Origin: an uncultured Paracoccaceae bacterium
GTDB taxonomy: Bacteria; Pseudomonadota; Alphaproteobacteria; Rhodobacterales; Rhodobacteraceae
Assembly (NCBI GenBank): GCA_947500775.1
Contig: CANMTD010000003.1
Span: 1 to 64,000, forward strand
Length of the DNA: 64,000 bases
Direction: 5' to 3'
Below the pieces are notes generated by a model that did not search any database, was not told the origin of the DNA, and saw nothing but the letters and a program-made list of their open reading frames with translations. Both the position numbers and the translations under genes were made by a program. This document shows positions 16,251-25,816 of this stretch, piece after piece; the stretch's first letter is position 1, and each line of letters opens with the position of its first letter.

Positions 16251-17158
16251 AGCGGCATCCTTTTGGTCAGCCCAAGCCTGGCGCGCACCTCGCCCGGTCC
16301 GATCACCCGCGCGCCCATGCGTTCGATCACTTCGACCGCGCGGCCGACCAGTTGCGCATTGGTGGCCAATACGCCCTTGTCCAGCATCAGGTTATCCTCA
16401 AGCCCGACCCGCACATTGCCCCCCGCCAGCACCGACGCCGCCACATAGGGCATCTGATTGCGGCCCAGCGCAAAGGCGGAAAACACCCAATCCTGCGGCA
16501 CGTTGTTCACCATCGCCAGAAAGGTGTTCAGATCATCCGGCGCGCCCCAGGGCACGCCCATGCACAGCTGCACCAGCGCGGGTGCCGCCAACACGCCTTC
16601 GTCCACCAGTTGCCGGGCCAGCCACAGGTGGCCGGTGTCAAAGGCCTCGATCTCAGGTTTGACGCCCATATCGGTGATCATCCGCCCCATGGCGCGCAAC
16701 ATGCCAGGGGTGTTGACCATGACGTAATCGGCCTCGGCGAAATTCATCGTGCCGCAATCCAGCGTGCAGATTTCCGGGCGGCACTGGCGGATATGATCCA
16801 ACCGTGCGGCGGCCCCGATCATATCGGTGCCCACCGAGTTCAAAGGCAGCGGCGCCCCGGCAGAGCCGAACACGATGTCGCCGCCCATGCCCGCGGTCAG
16901 GTTCAGTACCACATCGACGTCGGCGGCCCTAATCCGCTCGGTCACTTCGCGGTACAGCGGCAGGGCGCGCGACGGCGCGCCAGTATCGGGGTCGCGCACA
17001 TGGCAATGCACCACCGCCGCCCCGGCGCGGGCCGCGGCAATCGCGCTGTCGGCGATCTGCGCGGGGCTGCGCGGCACATGCGGGCTGCGGTCCTGCGTCG
17101 CCCCCGATCCGGTGACGGCGCAGGTGACAAACACCTCTTTGTTCATCGCAAGTGGCAT
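16247..17158 (-). CDS. Beta-keto acid cleavage enzyme (DUF849/BKACE), probably 3-dehydrocarnitine cleavage
   Basis: 303 residues. The zinc-binding HCHVRD (51-56) and VLNLTAGMGGDIVFG block mark the BKACE family, in which a TIM barrel uses Zn2+ to condense a beta-keto acid with acetyl-CoA. The gene leads an operon with the carnitine dehydrogenase-thioesterase, so the likely reaction is 3-dehydrocarnitine + acetyl-CoA to betainyl-CoA + acetoacetate (the CdhC-type activity known in Pseudomonas). Start at 17158 (MPLAMNKEV), preceded by GGAAGGGGG; MNKEV at 17146 is the alternative. No regulator gene is adjacent. Confidence 0.85.
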   Translation of the reverse strand: MPLAMNKEVFVTCAVTGSGATQDRSPHVPRSPAQIADSAIAAARAGAAVVHCHVRDPDTGAPSRALPLYREVTERIRAADVDVVLNLTAGMGGDIVFGSAGAPLPLNSVGTDMIGAAARLDHIRQCRPEICTLDCGTMNFAEADYVMVNTPGMLRAMGRMITDMGVKPEIEAFDTGHLWLARQLVDEGVLAAPALVQLCMGVPWGAPDDLNTFLAMVNNVPQDWVFSAFALGRNQMPYVAASVLAGGNVRVGLEDNLMLDKGVLATNAQLVGRAVEVIERMGARVIGPGEVRARLGLTKRMPL

Positions 17159-17234
17159 GGCGCCCCCTTCCATTCCCGCCGAAGGGACAGGATCGGGCCG
17201 ATCAGTGCAACCGCTTTCTGATCGGCCCGGCCGC

Positions 17235-18278
17235 CTAATAGGGCATCGGATGGGCCTGATGTGCCAGGTTGATATCGGCCAGAACCGCATCGGACAGGGT
17301 CAGATCGGCAGCGCCCAGGGTAACCTCAAGCTGCGCCAGCGATGTGGCGCCGATGATCGGGACCGAGGCAAAGGGCCGCGACCATGTAAAGGCCACGGCC
17401 ATCTGCACCGGGTCCAGCCCGTGATCCTTGGCCACCTGAAAATAGGCCGCAACCGTTTCCCATATCCGCGGCGTGACCCGCCCGCTGAGGTCTTCGCTCA
17501 ACGCCCGGCGGCTGCCTTCGGGGATGACGTTGCCCGCGTATTTCCCGCTGAGCAATCCAGCGGCCAAGGGTGAGAACGCCAGCAACGTCACATCCTCATT
17601 CACCGCCAGCTCTGCCAGATCGGTGTCATACAACCGGCACAGCAGCGAATATTCGTTCTGGATCGTCGCCATCCGGGGCAACCCGCGATCTTCGGACAGG
17701 CGCAGCCATTGCGCCGTGCCCCAGGCGCTTTCGTTGGACAGGCCGACATGGCGCAGCTTGCCCGCCGCGATCAGATCCTTCAACGTCTCCAGCACCGCGG
17801 CCATGTGGTCCAGCGTTTCGGCCCGGTTCTGCGAGGTTGGATCATAGGTCCAGTTCTGGCGGAAATGATACGACCCCCGGTTCGGCCAATGCAGTTGATA
17901 CAGATCGATCACATCGGTTTGCAGCCGTTTCAGCGATCCCTCCACCGCCACGCGGATGCTGTCAGGCGTGATGCCCGCCCCGTCGCGCACGAAGCCGCCG
18001 TTCGGGCCGGTAACTTTGGTCGCGATCACCACCTCGTCCCGGCGGCCGGATTTCGCGTTCCATTCACCGATGATCTCTTCGGTCCGACCCACGGTATCGG
18101 CGCTGATCGGACCCACCGGGTACATTTCGGCGGTATCGATGAAATTGACCCCGCGTTCCAGCGCCATGTCGATTTGCGCGTGGCCTTCGGCGGCGGTGTT
18201 CTGGGTGCCCCATGTCATGGAGCCAAGGCAAATGTTGGACACCGACAAATCGGTGCGCCCAAGTGTAATTCTTTTCAT
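17235..18278 (-). CDS. Aldo/keto reductase
   Basis: 347 residues with the AKR catalytic tetrad D48, Y53, K88 and H130 (contexts FIDTAEMYP, VIATKVTG, LYQLHWP) and a C-terminal NADP-binding region (VPIIGATSLAQLE). The length and the SYHFRQNWTYDP insertion resemble the Tas-like subgroup. It reduces aldehydes or ketones with NADPH; the substrate is not identifiable. It stands 76 bases upstream of the carnitine operon in the same direction and could be co-transcribed, though nothing shows it acts in that pathway. Confidence 0.9.
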   Translation of the reverse strand: MKRITLGRTDLSVSNICLGSMTWGTQNTAAEGHAQIDMALERGVNFIDTAEMYPVGPISADTVGRTEEIIGEWNAKSGRRDEVVIATKVTGPNGGFVRDGAGITPDSIRVAVEGSLKRLQTDVIDLYQLHWPNRGSYHFRQNWTYDPTSQNRAETLDHMAAVLETLKDLIAAGKLRHVGLSNESAWGTAQWLRLSEDRGLPRMATIQNEYSLLCRLYDTDLAELAVNEDVTLLAFSPLAAGLLSGKYAGNVIPEGSRRALSEDLSGRVTPRIWETVAAYFQVAKDHGLDPVQMAVAFTWSRPFASVPIIGATSLAQLEVTLGAADLTLSDAVLADINLAHQAHPMPY

Positions 18279-18423
18279 ATCTATCCCTCTGGTCCGTTGG
18301 GGCTAAAGTTAAAGTGCTGCACGATCAGGGCAACCCCTGACAAAGTACCGCCTGCGTCAAAACTTCGGTGGCCACACGCAACCGTGAAACGCCATATGCG
18401 AAATCTGCCCTATCTTGGGGGGT

Positions 18424-18990
18424 ATGAAATATGCAGCAGCCCTTTTCCTGATCCTGTCCGGCCAGCTCGCCGAGGCCGCCCCGGTGCAATACGTACTGGA
18501 CCGCGACAATTCTTCGGTCGCCTTCACCTATACGATGAACGGCGCTGAAACGCAGGGCAGAATGCCCATCGACAGCGCCGATATCGCGCTGGATTTCGAT
18601 ACCGCCGCCAATTCCACCGCGACCGTCACGCTGGATGTCAGCCGGGCCAAGGCCGGGCTGATCTTTGCGACCAAGGCGCTGAAATCCGCCTCGGTGCTGG
18701 ATACGGCGCGATTTCCGACCGTGCGGTTCCAAAGCACCGCCTTTCAGGCCGACGGCGACCGCGCCACGGTGCGGGGTCTGGCCACCCTGCGCGGCGTCAC
18801 CCGCCCGTTTGAGATGGAGGCGCGGATTTACCGCCAGAAAGGCACCGAGGCGGGCGACCGGTCGCGCCTGACCGTCCATCTGAAAGGCACCGTCAGCCGC
18901 GCCGCCTTTGGCGCCACCGGATACCAGTCTTTCGTGGACGATGCCGTGACCCTGAATATCGTGGCCCGCCTGCAGCGCGCGGCGGGCTGA
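18424..18990 (+). CDS. YceI-family periplasmic protein
   Basis: 188 residues from the ATG at 18424; a TTG three codons earlier is not needed. A signal peptide (MKYAAALFLILSGQLAEA) is followed by a YceI-type lipid-binding beta-barrel: NSSVAFTYTMNG, ARFPTVRFQSTAF and the closing FGATGYQSFVDD. Members bind isoprenoid-like lipids in a hydrophobic pocket. The preceding GGGGGG serves as ribosome site. Divergent from the aldo/keto reductase and 70 bases upstream of the MFS gene. Confidence 0.87.
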   Translation: MKYAAALFLILSGQLAEAAPVQYVLDRDNSSVAFTYTMNGAETQGRMPIDSADIALDFDTAANSTATVTLDVSRAKAGLIFATKALKSASVLDTARFPTVRFQSTAFQADGDRATVRGLATLRGVTRPFEMEARIYRQKGTEAGDRSRLTVHLKGTVSRAAFGATGYQSFVDDAVTLNIVARLQRAAG

Positions 18991-19060
18991 CGCCACAAAC
19001 GACATCCGCATGTCGGTTTGGGCGTGGACGCGCCGCTGCCCCGGGCCTAGCAACGGCGGT

Positions 19061-20284
19061 ATGCGCCTGCTGATCTCATTCGCCGCCCTGTTCCTGTCCG
19101 CCGCCCTGCTGCAACTCAGCACCGGGGGTGTCGGGCCGTTGGATGCGCTGTCGGGTGTGACATTGGGTTTCTCCCTGTCGCAGGTCGGCCTGTTGGGGTC
19201 GGCGCATTTCTTCGGGTTTTTCATCGGCTGCTGGTGGGCACCACGCCTGATGGGATCGGTCGGCCATTCGCGGGCCTTTGCGGCCTTCATCGCGGCGGGA
19301 GTGATCGGGTTGCTGTCGCATATGATGCTGGTCGATCCGCTGGCATGGGCGTTGATGCGGGTGGCGACAGGCCTGTGCATCGCCGGGTGCTATACGGTGA
19401 TCGAGGCATGGTTGCAGGCCAAGGTCACAAATGACACGCGCGGGCGCACGATGGGCGTTTACCGCATCGTGGACATGGGCGGCGCGCTGTTTGCGCAGCT
19501 GATGATCGGCGTGTTGGAGCCTGCGGCCTATGTGTCCTACAACCTGTTGGCCATCATCTGCTGCGCGGCGCTGTTGCCGCTGACGCTGACCCGCATCCCC
19601 CAGCCCGAAACCCCCGACGCCCCGCGCCTGCGCCCCCGTCTGGCGCTGGATCGTTCGCCGCTGGCCGCCGCCGGGGTGGTGGTGGCAGGCCTGTCGTCGG
19701 CGGCCTTTCGGATGGTCGGCCCGATCTATGGCCAAGAGGTCGGCCTGCGCGCCGATCAGATCGGCCTGTTTCTGGCGGCCTTCGTGATCGGCGGCGCCGT
19801 GGCGCAATATCCCATCGGCTGGCTGGCCGACAAATACGACCGGCGCTGGGTGCTGATCGGCCTGTCAATCGCGGCGATCTTTTCCAGCATGGTCACCATC
19901 GGCAGCGCGGGCACCGGCACCACCGGCGTCTTTCTGGCCGCCGCGTTTTTCGGGCTGACCACTTTTCCGATCTATTCGGTCGCCGCCTCGCACGCCCATG
20001 ATTTCGCGCAAAGCCATGAACGGGTCGAACTGTCGGCCGCGTTGATGTTCTTTTTCGCGCTGGGGGCCATCGCCTCGCCGCTGGTCGCCTCGGGGCTGAT
20101 CACCCTCTACGGGCCCAAGGCGCTGTTCGTGCTGATCGCCGCAGGGCATCTGGTGCTGGTGGTGTTCGGCCTGATCCGGATGCGCGCGCGCCCGACCCTG
20201 TTGTCCCGCACGCCATACGTCTATGCCCCGCGCACATCCTTCCTGATTGGCCGCCTGATGAAAGGCAGCCGCGACAGACGCTAG
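19061..20284 (+). CDS. MFS transporter (YcaD-like)
   Basis: 407 residues from the ATG at 19061 (MRLLISFAALFLSAALLQ). It has twelve predicted membrane helices, a loop 2-3 region APRLMGSVGHSRAF, and the conserved WLADKYDRR between helices 8 and 9. It looks like the YcaD-type subset of the major facilitator superfamily; substrate and direction are unknown. An upstream ATG at 19010 adds a polar SVWAWTRRCPGPSNGG stretch that is unlikely for a first helix. Followed 60 bases later by metG. Confidence 0.85.
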   Translation: MRLLISFAALFLSAALLQLSTGGVGPLDALSGVTLGFSLSQVGLLGSAHFFGFFIGCWWAPRLMGSVGHSRAFAAFIAAGVIGLLSHMMLVDPLAWALMRVATGLCIAGCYTVIEAWLQAKVTNDTRGRTMGVYRIVDMGGALFAQLMIGVLEPAAYVSYNLLAIICCAALLPLTLTRIPQPETPDAPRLRPRLALDRSPLAAAGVVVAGLSSAAFRMVGPIYGQEVGLRADQIGLFLAAFVIGGAVAQYPIGWLADKYDRRWVLIGLSIAAIFSSMVTIGSAGTGTTGVFLAAAFFGLTTFPIYSVAASHAHDFAQSHERVELSAALMFFFALGAIASPLVASGLITLYGPKALFVLIAAGHLVLVVFGLIRMRARPTLLSRTPYVYAPRTSFLIGRLMKGSRDRR

Positions 20285-20344
20285 CCAAGCCTGCGCCCCT
20301 GCGCTAAGGAAACGCCGGACCACCCACACCGGCAAGGCAGCACA

Positions 20345-22063
20345 ATGGCACGTATCCTGATCACCTCGGCACTTCCCTATATCAATGGGATCAAGCATCT
20401 GGGCAACCTGGTGGGCAGCCAGTTGCCCGCCGATCTGTATGCCCGCTACATGCGCCAGCGTGGTCACGAGGTGATGTTCATCTGCGCCACCGACGAACAT
20501 GGCACCCCCGCCGAACTGGCCGCCGTGAAAACCGGCGAAGAGGTCGCCGATTACTGCGCGCGCATGCATGACGTTCAGGCCGATCTGGCCGACGGGTTCC
20601 GCCTGTCGTTCGATCACTACGGCCGCTCATCGTCGGCCCGCAACCACACGCTGACCCAGCATCTGGCGGGCAAGCTGGCCGAAAACGGTCTGATCGAGGA
20701 AGTGTCGGAAAAACAGGTCTATTCCAACGCGGATGGCCGGTTCCTGCCCGACCGCTATATCGAAGGCACCTGCCCCAACTGCGGCTATGACCGGGCGCGC
20801 GGCGACCAGTGCGAAAACTGCACCAAACTGCTGGACCCCACCGACCTGATCGACCCGCGCAGCGCAATCTCCGGGTCCACCGATCTGGAGGTGCGCGAGA
20901 CCAAGCATCTGTACCTGCGCCAATCCGCGCTGAAGGATAAAATCGACGCCTGGATCGACAGCCAAAAGGGCTGGCCGATCCTGACCACCTCGATCGCCAA
21001 GAAATGGCTGCATGACGGCGACGGGCTGCAGGACCGGGGCATCACCCGCGACGTCCACTGGGGCGTGCCGGTGAAAAAAGGGACCGAAGACTGGCCCGGC
21101 ATGGAGGGCAAGGTGTTCTATGTCTGGTTCGACGCCCCCATCGAATATATCGCCGCCACCGCCGAATGGGCCGACGCGCATGGATTGTCGGAGTCCGACT
21201 GGGAACGCTGGTGGCGCACCGACAAAGGCGCCGAGGATGTGCGATATGTGCAATTCATGGGCAAGGACAACGTGCCCTTCCACACTCTGTCCTTCCCTGC
21301 CACGATCATGGGGTCGGGCGAGCCGTGGAAGCTGGTCGATTACATCAAGTCGTTCAACTATCTGAACTATGACGGCGGGCAATTCTCGACCTCTCAGGGC
21401 CGGGGCGTGTTCATGGATCAGGCGCTGGACATCCTGCCCAGCGACTATTGGCGCTGGTGGCTGCTGAGCCATGCGCCCGAAAACTCCGACAGCGAATTCA
21501 CCTGGGAGAATTTTCAGGCCAGCGTGAACAAGGATCTGGCCGATGTGCTGGGCAATTTCGTCAGCCGTGTCACCAAATTCTGCCGCAGCAAATTCACCGA
21601 GGTGGTACCCGAGGGCGGCGCCTTCGGCGCACAGGAAACCACGCTGATCGCCGATCTGACCACCCGCATCCGCGCCTATGAAACCCATATGGAGGCGATG
21701 GAGATCCGCAAGGCCGCGTCCGAGCTGCGCGCGATCTGGGTGGCGGGCAACGAATACCTGCAATCGGCCGCCCCCTGGTCGACCTTCAAGACCGATCCGG
21801 AACAGGCCGCCGCCCAGGTGCGTCTGGCCCTGAACCTGATCCGCGTCTATGCGGTGCTGTCGCGCCCCTTCATCCCCGATGCCTGCGACGCGCTGATGGC
21901 CGCGATGCACACCGACGACGACAATTGGCCCGATGATGTCAGCGCGGCGCTGGCCGCCCTGCCCGCCGGTCACGCCTTCACCGTGCCTGACGTGACGTTC
22001 CGCAAGATTACCGATGACGAACGTGCAGAATGGGAGGGCAAATTCGCAGGAGCCCGCACGTGA
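20345..22063 (+). CDS. metG: Methionyl-tRNA synthetase
   Basis: 572 residues. The class I HIGH-type motif appears as HLGN in [16 protein letters not shown] zinc knuckle [17 protein letters not shown] is present, and the KMSKS-equivalent is FSTSQGR, as in this lineage's enzymes. The anticodon-binding helical domain fills the C-terminus, and no tRNA-binding OB-fold extension is present. It charges tRNA-Met in the cytoplasm and is essential. GGCAAGGCAGCACA precedes the ATG. Its TGA overlaps the GTG start of the enoyl-CoA hydratase gene. Confidence 0.97.
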   Translation: MARILITSALPYINGIKHLGNLVGSQLPADLYARYMRQRGHEVMFICATDEHGTPAELAAVKTGEEVADYCARMHDVQADLADGFRLSFDHYGRSSSARNHTLTQHLAGKLAENGLIEEVSEKQVYSNADGRFLPDRYIEGTCPNCGYDRARGDQCENCTKLLDPTDLIDPRSAISGSTDLEVRETKHLYLRQSALKDKIDAWIDSQKGWPILTTSIAKKWLHDGDGLQDRGITRDVHWGVPVKKGTEDWPGMEGKVFYVWFDAPIEYIAATAEWADAHGLSESDWERWWRTDKGAEDVRYVQFMGKDNVPFHTLSFPATIMGSGEPWKLVDYIKSFNYLNYDGGQFSTSQGRGVFMDQALDILPSDYWRWWLLSHAPENSDSEFTWENFQASVNKDLADVLGNFVSRVTKFCRSKFTEVVPEGGAFGAQETTLIADLTTRIRAYETHMEAMEIRKAASELRAIWVAGNEYLQSAAPWSTFKTDPEQAAAQVRLALNLIRVYAVLSRPFIPDACDALMAAMHTDDDNWPDDVSAALAALPAGHAFTVPDVTFRKITDDERAEWEGKFAGART

Positions 22064-22857
22064 GCGATGAACTGACCCTGACCGTCACCGGCCATGTGGC
22101 CGAGGTCTGCCTGAACCGGCCCGACAAGAAAAACGCGCTCAACTTCGATCTGCTGAACGCGCTGACCGACACGGCCAACCAGTTGAAAGACAACGCCGAT
22201 GTGCGCGCCGTGATCCTGCACGGCGCCGGCGGGTGTTTCAGCGCGGGCATCGACCTGATGCTGCTGCAAAGCCTTGCCGGGCGGCTGGACGAGATCAGAC
22301 AGCAGATGCGCAACCCGCCCGAAGGCGAGGCTGCGAACCTGTTTCAGAAACCCATCACCGTCTGGTCGGAACTGGCCGTTCCGGTGATCGCCGCCATCGA
22401 CGGCGTCTGTTTCGGCGCAGGCATGCAACTGGCGCTTGGCGCCGATTTCCGCATCGCCGCCCCCGACACTCGCCTGTCGATCATGGAGGCGAAATGGGGC
22501 CTGATCCCCGATATGGGTATCACCCAATTCCTGCCCCATCTGCTGCGCGCCGATATCGCCAAGGAACTGATCATGACCGGCCGCATTCTGGACGCGCCCG
22601 AAGCCTTGGGTCTGGGCCTTCTGACCCGCGTCGCCGATGACCCGCTGGCCGCCGCCCGCACCATGGCCGCCGATCTGGCCGCCCGCTCGCCCGACGCCGT
22701 GCGCGCCGCCAAACAACTGGTCGATCAAAGCTGGATCGCGCCCGCAGGCGACGCGCTGGCGCTTGAGGGTGAATTGCAGGCCCGCATCATCGGCAGCCCC
22801 AATCAGATGGAGGCCGTGATGGCCACCCTGCAAAAACGCCCGCCAAAATTCACCTGA
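22060..22857 (+). CDS. Enoyl-CoA hydratase/isomerase family protein
   Basis: 265 residues with the crotonase fold: [13 protein letters not shown] (oxyanion hole), [26 protein letters not shown] and [11 protein letters not shown]. The second loop has the glutamate/aspartate pattern of hydratases, though the exact CoA substrate is open. Start is GTG 22060, which overlaps the metG stop as GTGA and has CAGGAG eight bases upstream; the ATG at 22030 lies inside metG. It is likely transcribed from the metG promoter. Confidence 0.85.
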   Translation: MSDELTLTVTGHVAEVCLNRPDKKNALNFDLLNALTDTANQLKDNADVRAVILHGAGGCFSAGIDLMLLQSLAGRLDEIRQQMRNPPEGEAANLFQKPITVWSELAVPVIAAIDGVCFGAGMQLALGADFRIAAPDTRLSIMEAKWGLIPDMGITQFLPHLLRADIAKELIMTGRILDAPEALGLGLLTRVADDPLAAARTMAADLAARSPDAVRAAKQLVDQSWIAPAGDALALEGELQARIIGSPNQMEAVMATLQKRPPKFT

Positions 22858-22950
22858 TCGTGCGACATGGCGCAACCCGCTGGGCTTTTGCAAAAAAGGG
22901 CAGATACTGCCCCCCTGAAACGTGCAGATTCGCAATCAGGACCCCGCCTC

Positions 22951-24270
22951 ATGTCGCATATCTTTCCCCGTCACACCAAAGCCACCCTGCCCGTCATCGA
23001 CCGCGGCGAAGGCGTGTATCTGTACGATACATCCGGCAAACAGTATTTCGACGGATCGGGCGGAGCGGCGGTGTCCTGTCTGGGGCACAGCGACGCGGAG
23101 GTGACCAAAGCCATCCGCGACCAGTTGGATGCGGTGGCCTTTGCCCATACCGGTTTCTTCACCTCGGAACCTGCCGAAACCCTTGCCGATACGCTGATCG
23201 CCCATGCCCCCGCCGGGCTGGAGCGGGTCTATCTGGTTTCGGGCGGGTCCGAGGCGATGGAGGCCGCGCTGAAACTGGCCCGCCAGTATTTTCTGGAAAT
23301 CGGCCAGCCCAACCGCCACCGGATCATCGCGCGGCGGCAAAGCTATCACGGCAATACGCTGGGCGCGCTGGCCACCGGCGGCAACGCCTGGCGGCGCGAA
23401 CCCTTTGCCCCGCTGATGATCGAAACCACCCATATCGCGCCCTGCTATGCCTATCGCGACCAGCAACCCGGCGAAACCGCGCAGGACTATGGCCACCGCG
23501 TCGCGGATGAGCTGGAGGCGCAGTTGCAGGAACTGGGCCCCGAAACGGTGATGGCCTTTGTCGCCGAACCGGTCGTGGGCGCCACCATGGGCGCGGTGCC
23601 CCCGGTTGACGGCTATTTCAAACGCATCCGCGACATCTGCGACCGCCACGGTGTGTTGCTGATCCTGGACGAGGTGATGTGCGGCATGGGGCGCACCGGC
23701 ACGCTGTTTGCCTGTGAACAGGACGGCGTCACCCCTGACATCACCGCCATCGCCAAGGGGCTGGGCGCGGGGTATCAGCCGATCGGCGCGATGATGTGTT
23801 CCGGCGCGATCTATGATGCGGTCGAACAGGGCTCGGGGTTTTTCCAGCACGGGCACACCTATATGGGGCACCCCGTCGCGGCGGCGGCCGCTTTGGCCGT
23901 GGTGCGCAAGCTGACGGATGGCGGCTTGGCCGACCGGGCGCGCGTGATGGGCGACCGGCTGCAACAGGCGCTGGAGGGCGCCTTTGGCCAGCATCCCCAC
24001 ATCGGCGACATCCGCGGCCGCGGGCTGTTCCGTGGTCTGGAACTGGTACAGGACCGTGACACCAAAACCCCCTTTGCCCCGGAAAAGGCGGTCAACAAGG
24101 CGCTGAAGAAAGCCGCGTTCGAGGCCGGGCTGATCTGTTACCCGATGGGCGGCACGATCGACGGGCGACAGGGCGATCACATCCTGCTGGCCCCGCCCTT
24201 CATTCTGGACGACAGCCATATCGATGAAATCGTGTCGAAACTGACCACAGCCTTCGGGGCCGTCCTGTGA
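22951..24270 (+). CDS. Class III (PLP) aminotransferase
   Basis: 439 residues, pyridoxal-phosphate dependent. The PLP-contact block is LILDEVMCGMGRTG, and the active Lys lies in TAIAKGLGAGYQPIGAM. SGGSEAMEAALKLARQYF is the usual phosphate-binding segment. Such enzymes act on omega-amino or beta-amino acids. The next gene, a DUF849 enzyme, overlaps by GTGA, so the pair may convert an amino acid to its beta-keto acid and cleave it. That is inference from context. Start at 22951 (MSHIFPRH), with CAGGA upstream. Confidence 0.88.
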   Translation: MSHIFPRHTKATLPVIDRGEGVYLYDTSGKQYFDGSGGAAVSCLGHSDAEVTKAIRDQLDAVAFAHTGFFTSEPAETLADTLIAHAPAGLERVYLVSGGSEAMEAALKLARQYFLEIGQPNRHRIIARRQSYHGNTLGALATGGNAWRREPFAPLMIETTHIAPCYAYRDQQPGETAQDYGHRVADELEAQLQELGPETVMAFVAEPVVGATMGAVPPVDGYFKRIRDICDRHGVLLILDEVMCGMGRTGTLFACEQDGVTPDITAIAKGLGAGYQPIGAMMCSGAIYDAVEQGSGFFQHGHTYMGHPVAAAAALAVVRKLTDGGLADRARVMGDRLQQALEGAFGQHPHIGDIRGRGLFRGLELVQDRDTKTPFAPEKAVNKALKKAAFEAGLICYPMGGTIDGRQGDHILLAPPFILDDSHIDEIVSKLTTAFGAVL

Positions 24271-25037
24271 CGGCCCTGCCCCGGATCATGGTGGCACCCA
24301 ATGGCGCCCGCCGCACCAAGGCCGATCACCCGCAACTGCCGATGACCCTGCCCGAGGTGGTGGCCACCACACAGGCCTGCGCCGCCGCCGGGGCCGATGG
24401 GCTGCACCTGCACCTGCGCGACGATGACGGTGCCCATATCCTGGATGCCGGACTTTATGCCGAGGCGCTGGCCGAGTTGGACCGGCAGATGCCCGGCTTC
24501 TATGTCCAGATCACGACCGAGGCCGTGGGCCGCTATACCCCCGCCGCGCAGCGCGCGCTGTTGCAGCAGATCACCCCGGTCGGCGCCTCGGTCGCCCTGC
24601 GCGAAGTTCTGGACGATGGAGACATCACAGCAACCCGCGATACCTTTGCCGATTGCCGGGCGCGCGGCATCGACCTGCAACTGATCCTGTATGATCAGGA
24701 CGACCTGAAAATTTGTGACAACTTTGGCCTGCAACCGGATGATTACAAATATTTATTTGTACTTGGCAGATACAGCGCCGGACAACAAAGCGCGCCTTCC
24801 GACCTTGCCCCGTTCCTGCAATGGCTGGGGGGCAAGCCCGACCCTCTCGACTGGGCGATCTGCGCCTTTGGCCGGGCCGAAATCGATTGCCTTCTGGCCG
24901 CGCATGACGCCGGGGGCAAGATGCGGATCGGGTTCGAAAACGCCATCCACCGCGCCGATGGCACGCTGGCGCGCGACAACGCCGAACGCGTCAGCACCTT
25001 GCGCGCCGCCTTGTCAGCGCATACCCCGGCGCGGTAA
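24267..25037 (+). CDS. Second DUF849/BKACE cleavage enzyme
   Basis: 256 residues, shorter than the carnitine paralogue. The Zn motif reads HLHLRDDDG (47-55) and ALREVLDDGD carries a conserved Glu. Start is GTG 24267, overlapping the aminotransferase stop. The family cleaves beta-keto acids with acetyl-CoA. The neighbouring aminotransferase suggests that a beta-amino or 3-keto-amino acid is processed, but the specific substrate is unknown. The shorter length and sequence set it apart from the gene at 16247-17158, so the two are probably not redundant. Confidence 0.8.
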   Translation: MTALPRIMVAPNGARRTKADHPQLPMTLPEVVATTQACAAAGADGLHLHLRDDDGAHILDAGLYAEALAELDRQMPGFYVQITTEAVGRYTPAAQRALLQQITPVGASVALREVLDDGDITATRDTFADCRARGIDLQLILYDQDDLKICDNFGLQPDDYKYLFVLGRYSAGQQSAPSDLAPFLQWLGGKPDPLDWAICAFGRAEIDCLLAAHDAGGKMRIGFENAIHRADGTLARDNAERVSTLRAALSAHTPAR

Positions 25038-25059
25038 GCGCGTTGCGGGAGTGATGAAC

Positions 25060-25557
25060 ATGCCAACCGAATTTCTGCCCGGCCCCGACACGCAGCGCGC
25101 GTTCCGCGACGCGCTGGGTCTGTTCGGCACCGGTGTCACCGTGGTGACCACCACCACGGCGCAGGGGCCGGTCGGGATCACGGCCAACAGCTTTTCCTCG
25201 CTGTCGCTGGACCCGCCGCTGGTGCTGTGGTCGCCCGCCAAAGCCGCGCGCCGCGCGACCCATTTCCTGAACGCGCCCCATTACGCCATTCACGTTCTGA
25301 CGCAGGACCAGTTCGCGCTTTGCGCCCGGTTCGCCGCGGACGGTTTTGATTTTGACGGGCTGGACTGGGCGCCCAATGAAAACAATACCCCCCTGATCGC
25401 CGGATGCCTGGCCCGGTTCGAATGCCGCCGCACCGCCCTGCACGATGGCGGAGACCACAAGATCGTGGTCGGCCAGGTGGAAAAGGCGGCAACCGCCGAC
25501 GGGGACCCGTTGATGTTTTTCAAAGGCACATACGGCGCCTTCGCATCCGCGATCTAG
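25060..25557 (+). CDS. Flavin reductase family protein
   Basis: 165 residues with the FMN-binding split-barrel fold: FGTGVTVVTTT, then GITANSFSSLSLDPPLVLW and a C-terminal FFKGTYGAF. These proteins reduce FMN or FAD with NAD(P)H, often for a partner monooxygenase. No monooxygenase gene is adjacent. It follows the DUF849 gene by 22 bases, so it may belong to the same transcript. Start at ATG 25060, with GGGAG eight bases upstream; ATG 25054 is close behind that site. Confidence 0.85.
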   Translation: MPTEFLPGPDTQRAFRDALGLFGTGVTVVTTTTAQGPVGITANSFSSLSLDPPLVLWSPAKAARRATHFLNAPHYAIHVLTQDQFALCARFAADGFDFDGLDWAPNENNTPLIAGCLARFECRRTALHDGGDHKIVVGQVEKAATADGDPLMFFKGTYGAFASAI

Positions 25558-25608
25558 GCAAGCCATTCAAAGGCCTGCCGATTAACGGACACGAATGTCT
25601 GGGAAATC

Positions 25609-25694
25609 TGGTGCGGTCGAGAAGACTCGAACTTCCACGGGTGTTACCCCACAGCGACCTCAACGCTGCGCGTCTACCATTCCGCCACGACCGC
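25609..25694 (-). tRNA. tRNA-Leu (anticodon GAG)
   Basis: Read on the minus strand, the acceptor stem GCGGTCG pairs with CGACCGC and is followed by A and an encoded CCA. The anticodon arm CAGCG-TTGAGGT-CGCTG gives anticodon GAG, reading CUC/CUU leucine codons. A long variable arm (class II tRNA) is present, and the T-loop reads TTCGAGT. It lies between convergent regions with no adjacent tRNA or integrase. Confidence 0.95.
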
Positions 25695-25775
25695 ACGTGA
25701 TCAGGTAGTGCGCGGTTACATAGCGAGTTGCCGGGATGATGTGAAGGGGGTTTTTCGCCTTTGCGGCGCGGGGTC

Positions 25776-25800
25776 AAAGGGGGCGGCATCCGCCCCCTTT
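25776..25800 (-). terminator. Perfect 11-bp hairpin, probable terminator
   Basis: AAAGGGGGCGG (25776-25786) pairs exactly with CCGCCCCCTTT (25790-25800) around CAT. It lies 17 bases past the stop of the leftward peptidoglycan-binding-domain gene and before the leftward tRNA-Leu. A short T-run forms part of each arm, so it may terminate in either direction. Confidence 0.6.
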
Positions 25801-25816
25801 GGTCTGTCGGGCAGGC

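Noticed and set aside
20285-20344. Riboswitch or T-box before metG
   Set aside because: The gap is only 60 bases, too short for known classes, with no stem-loop and terminator.
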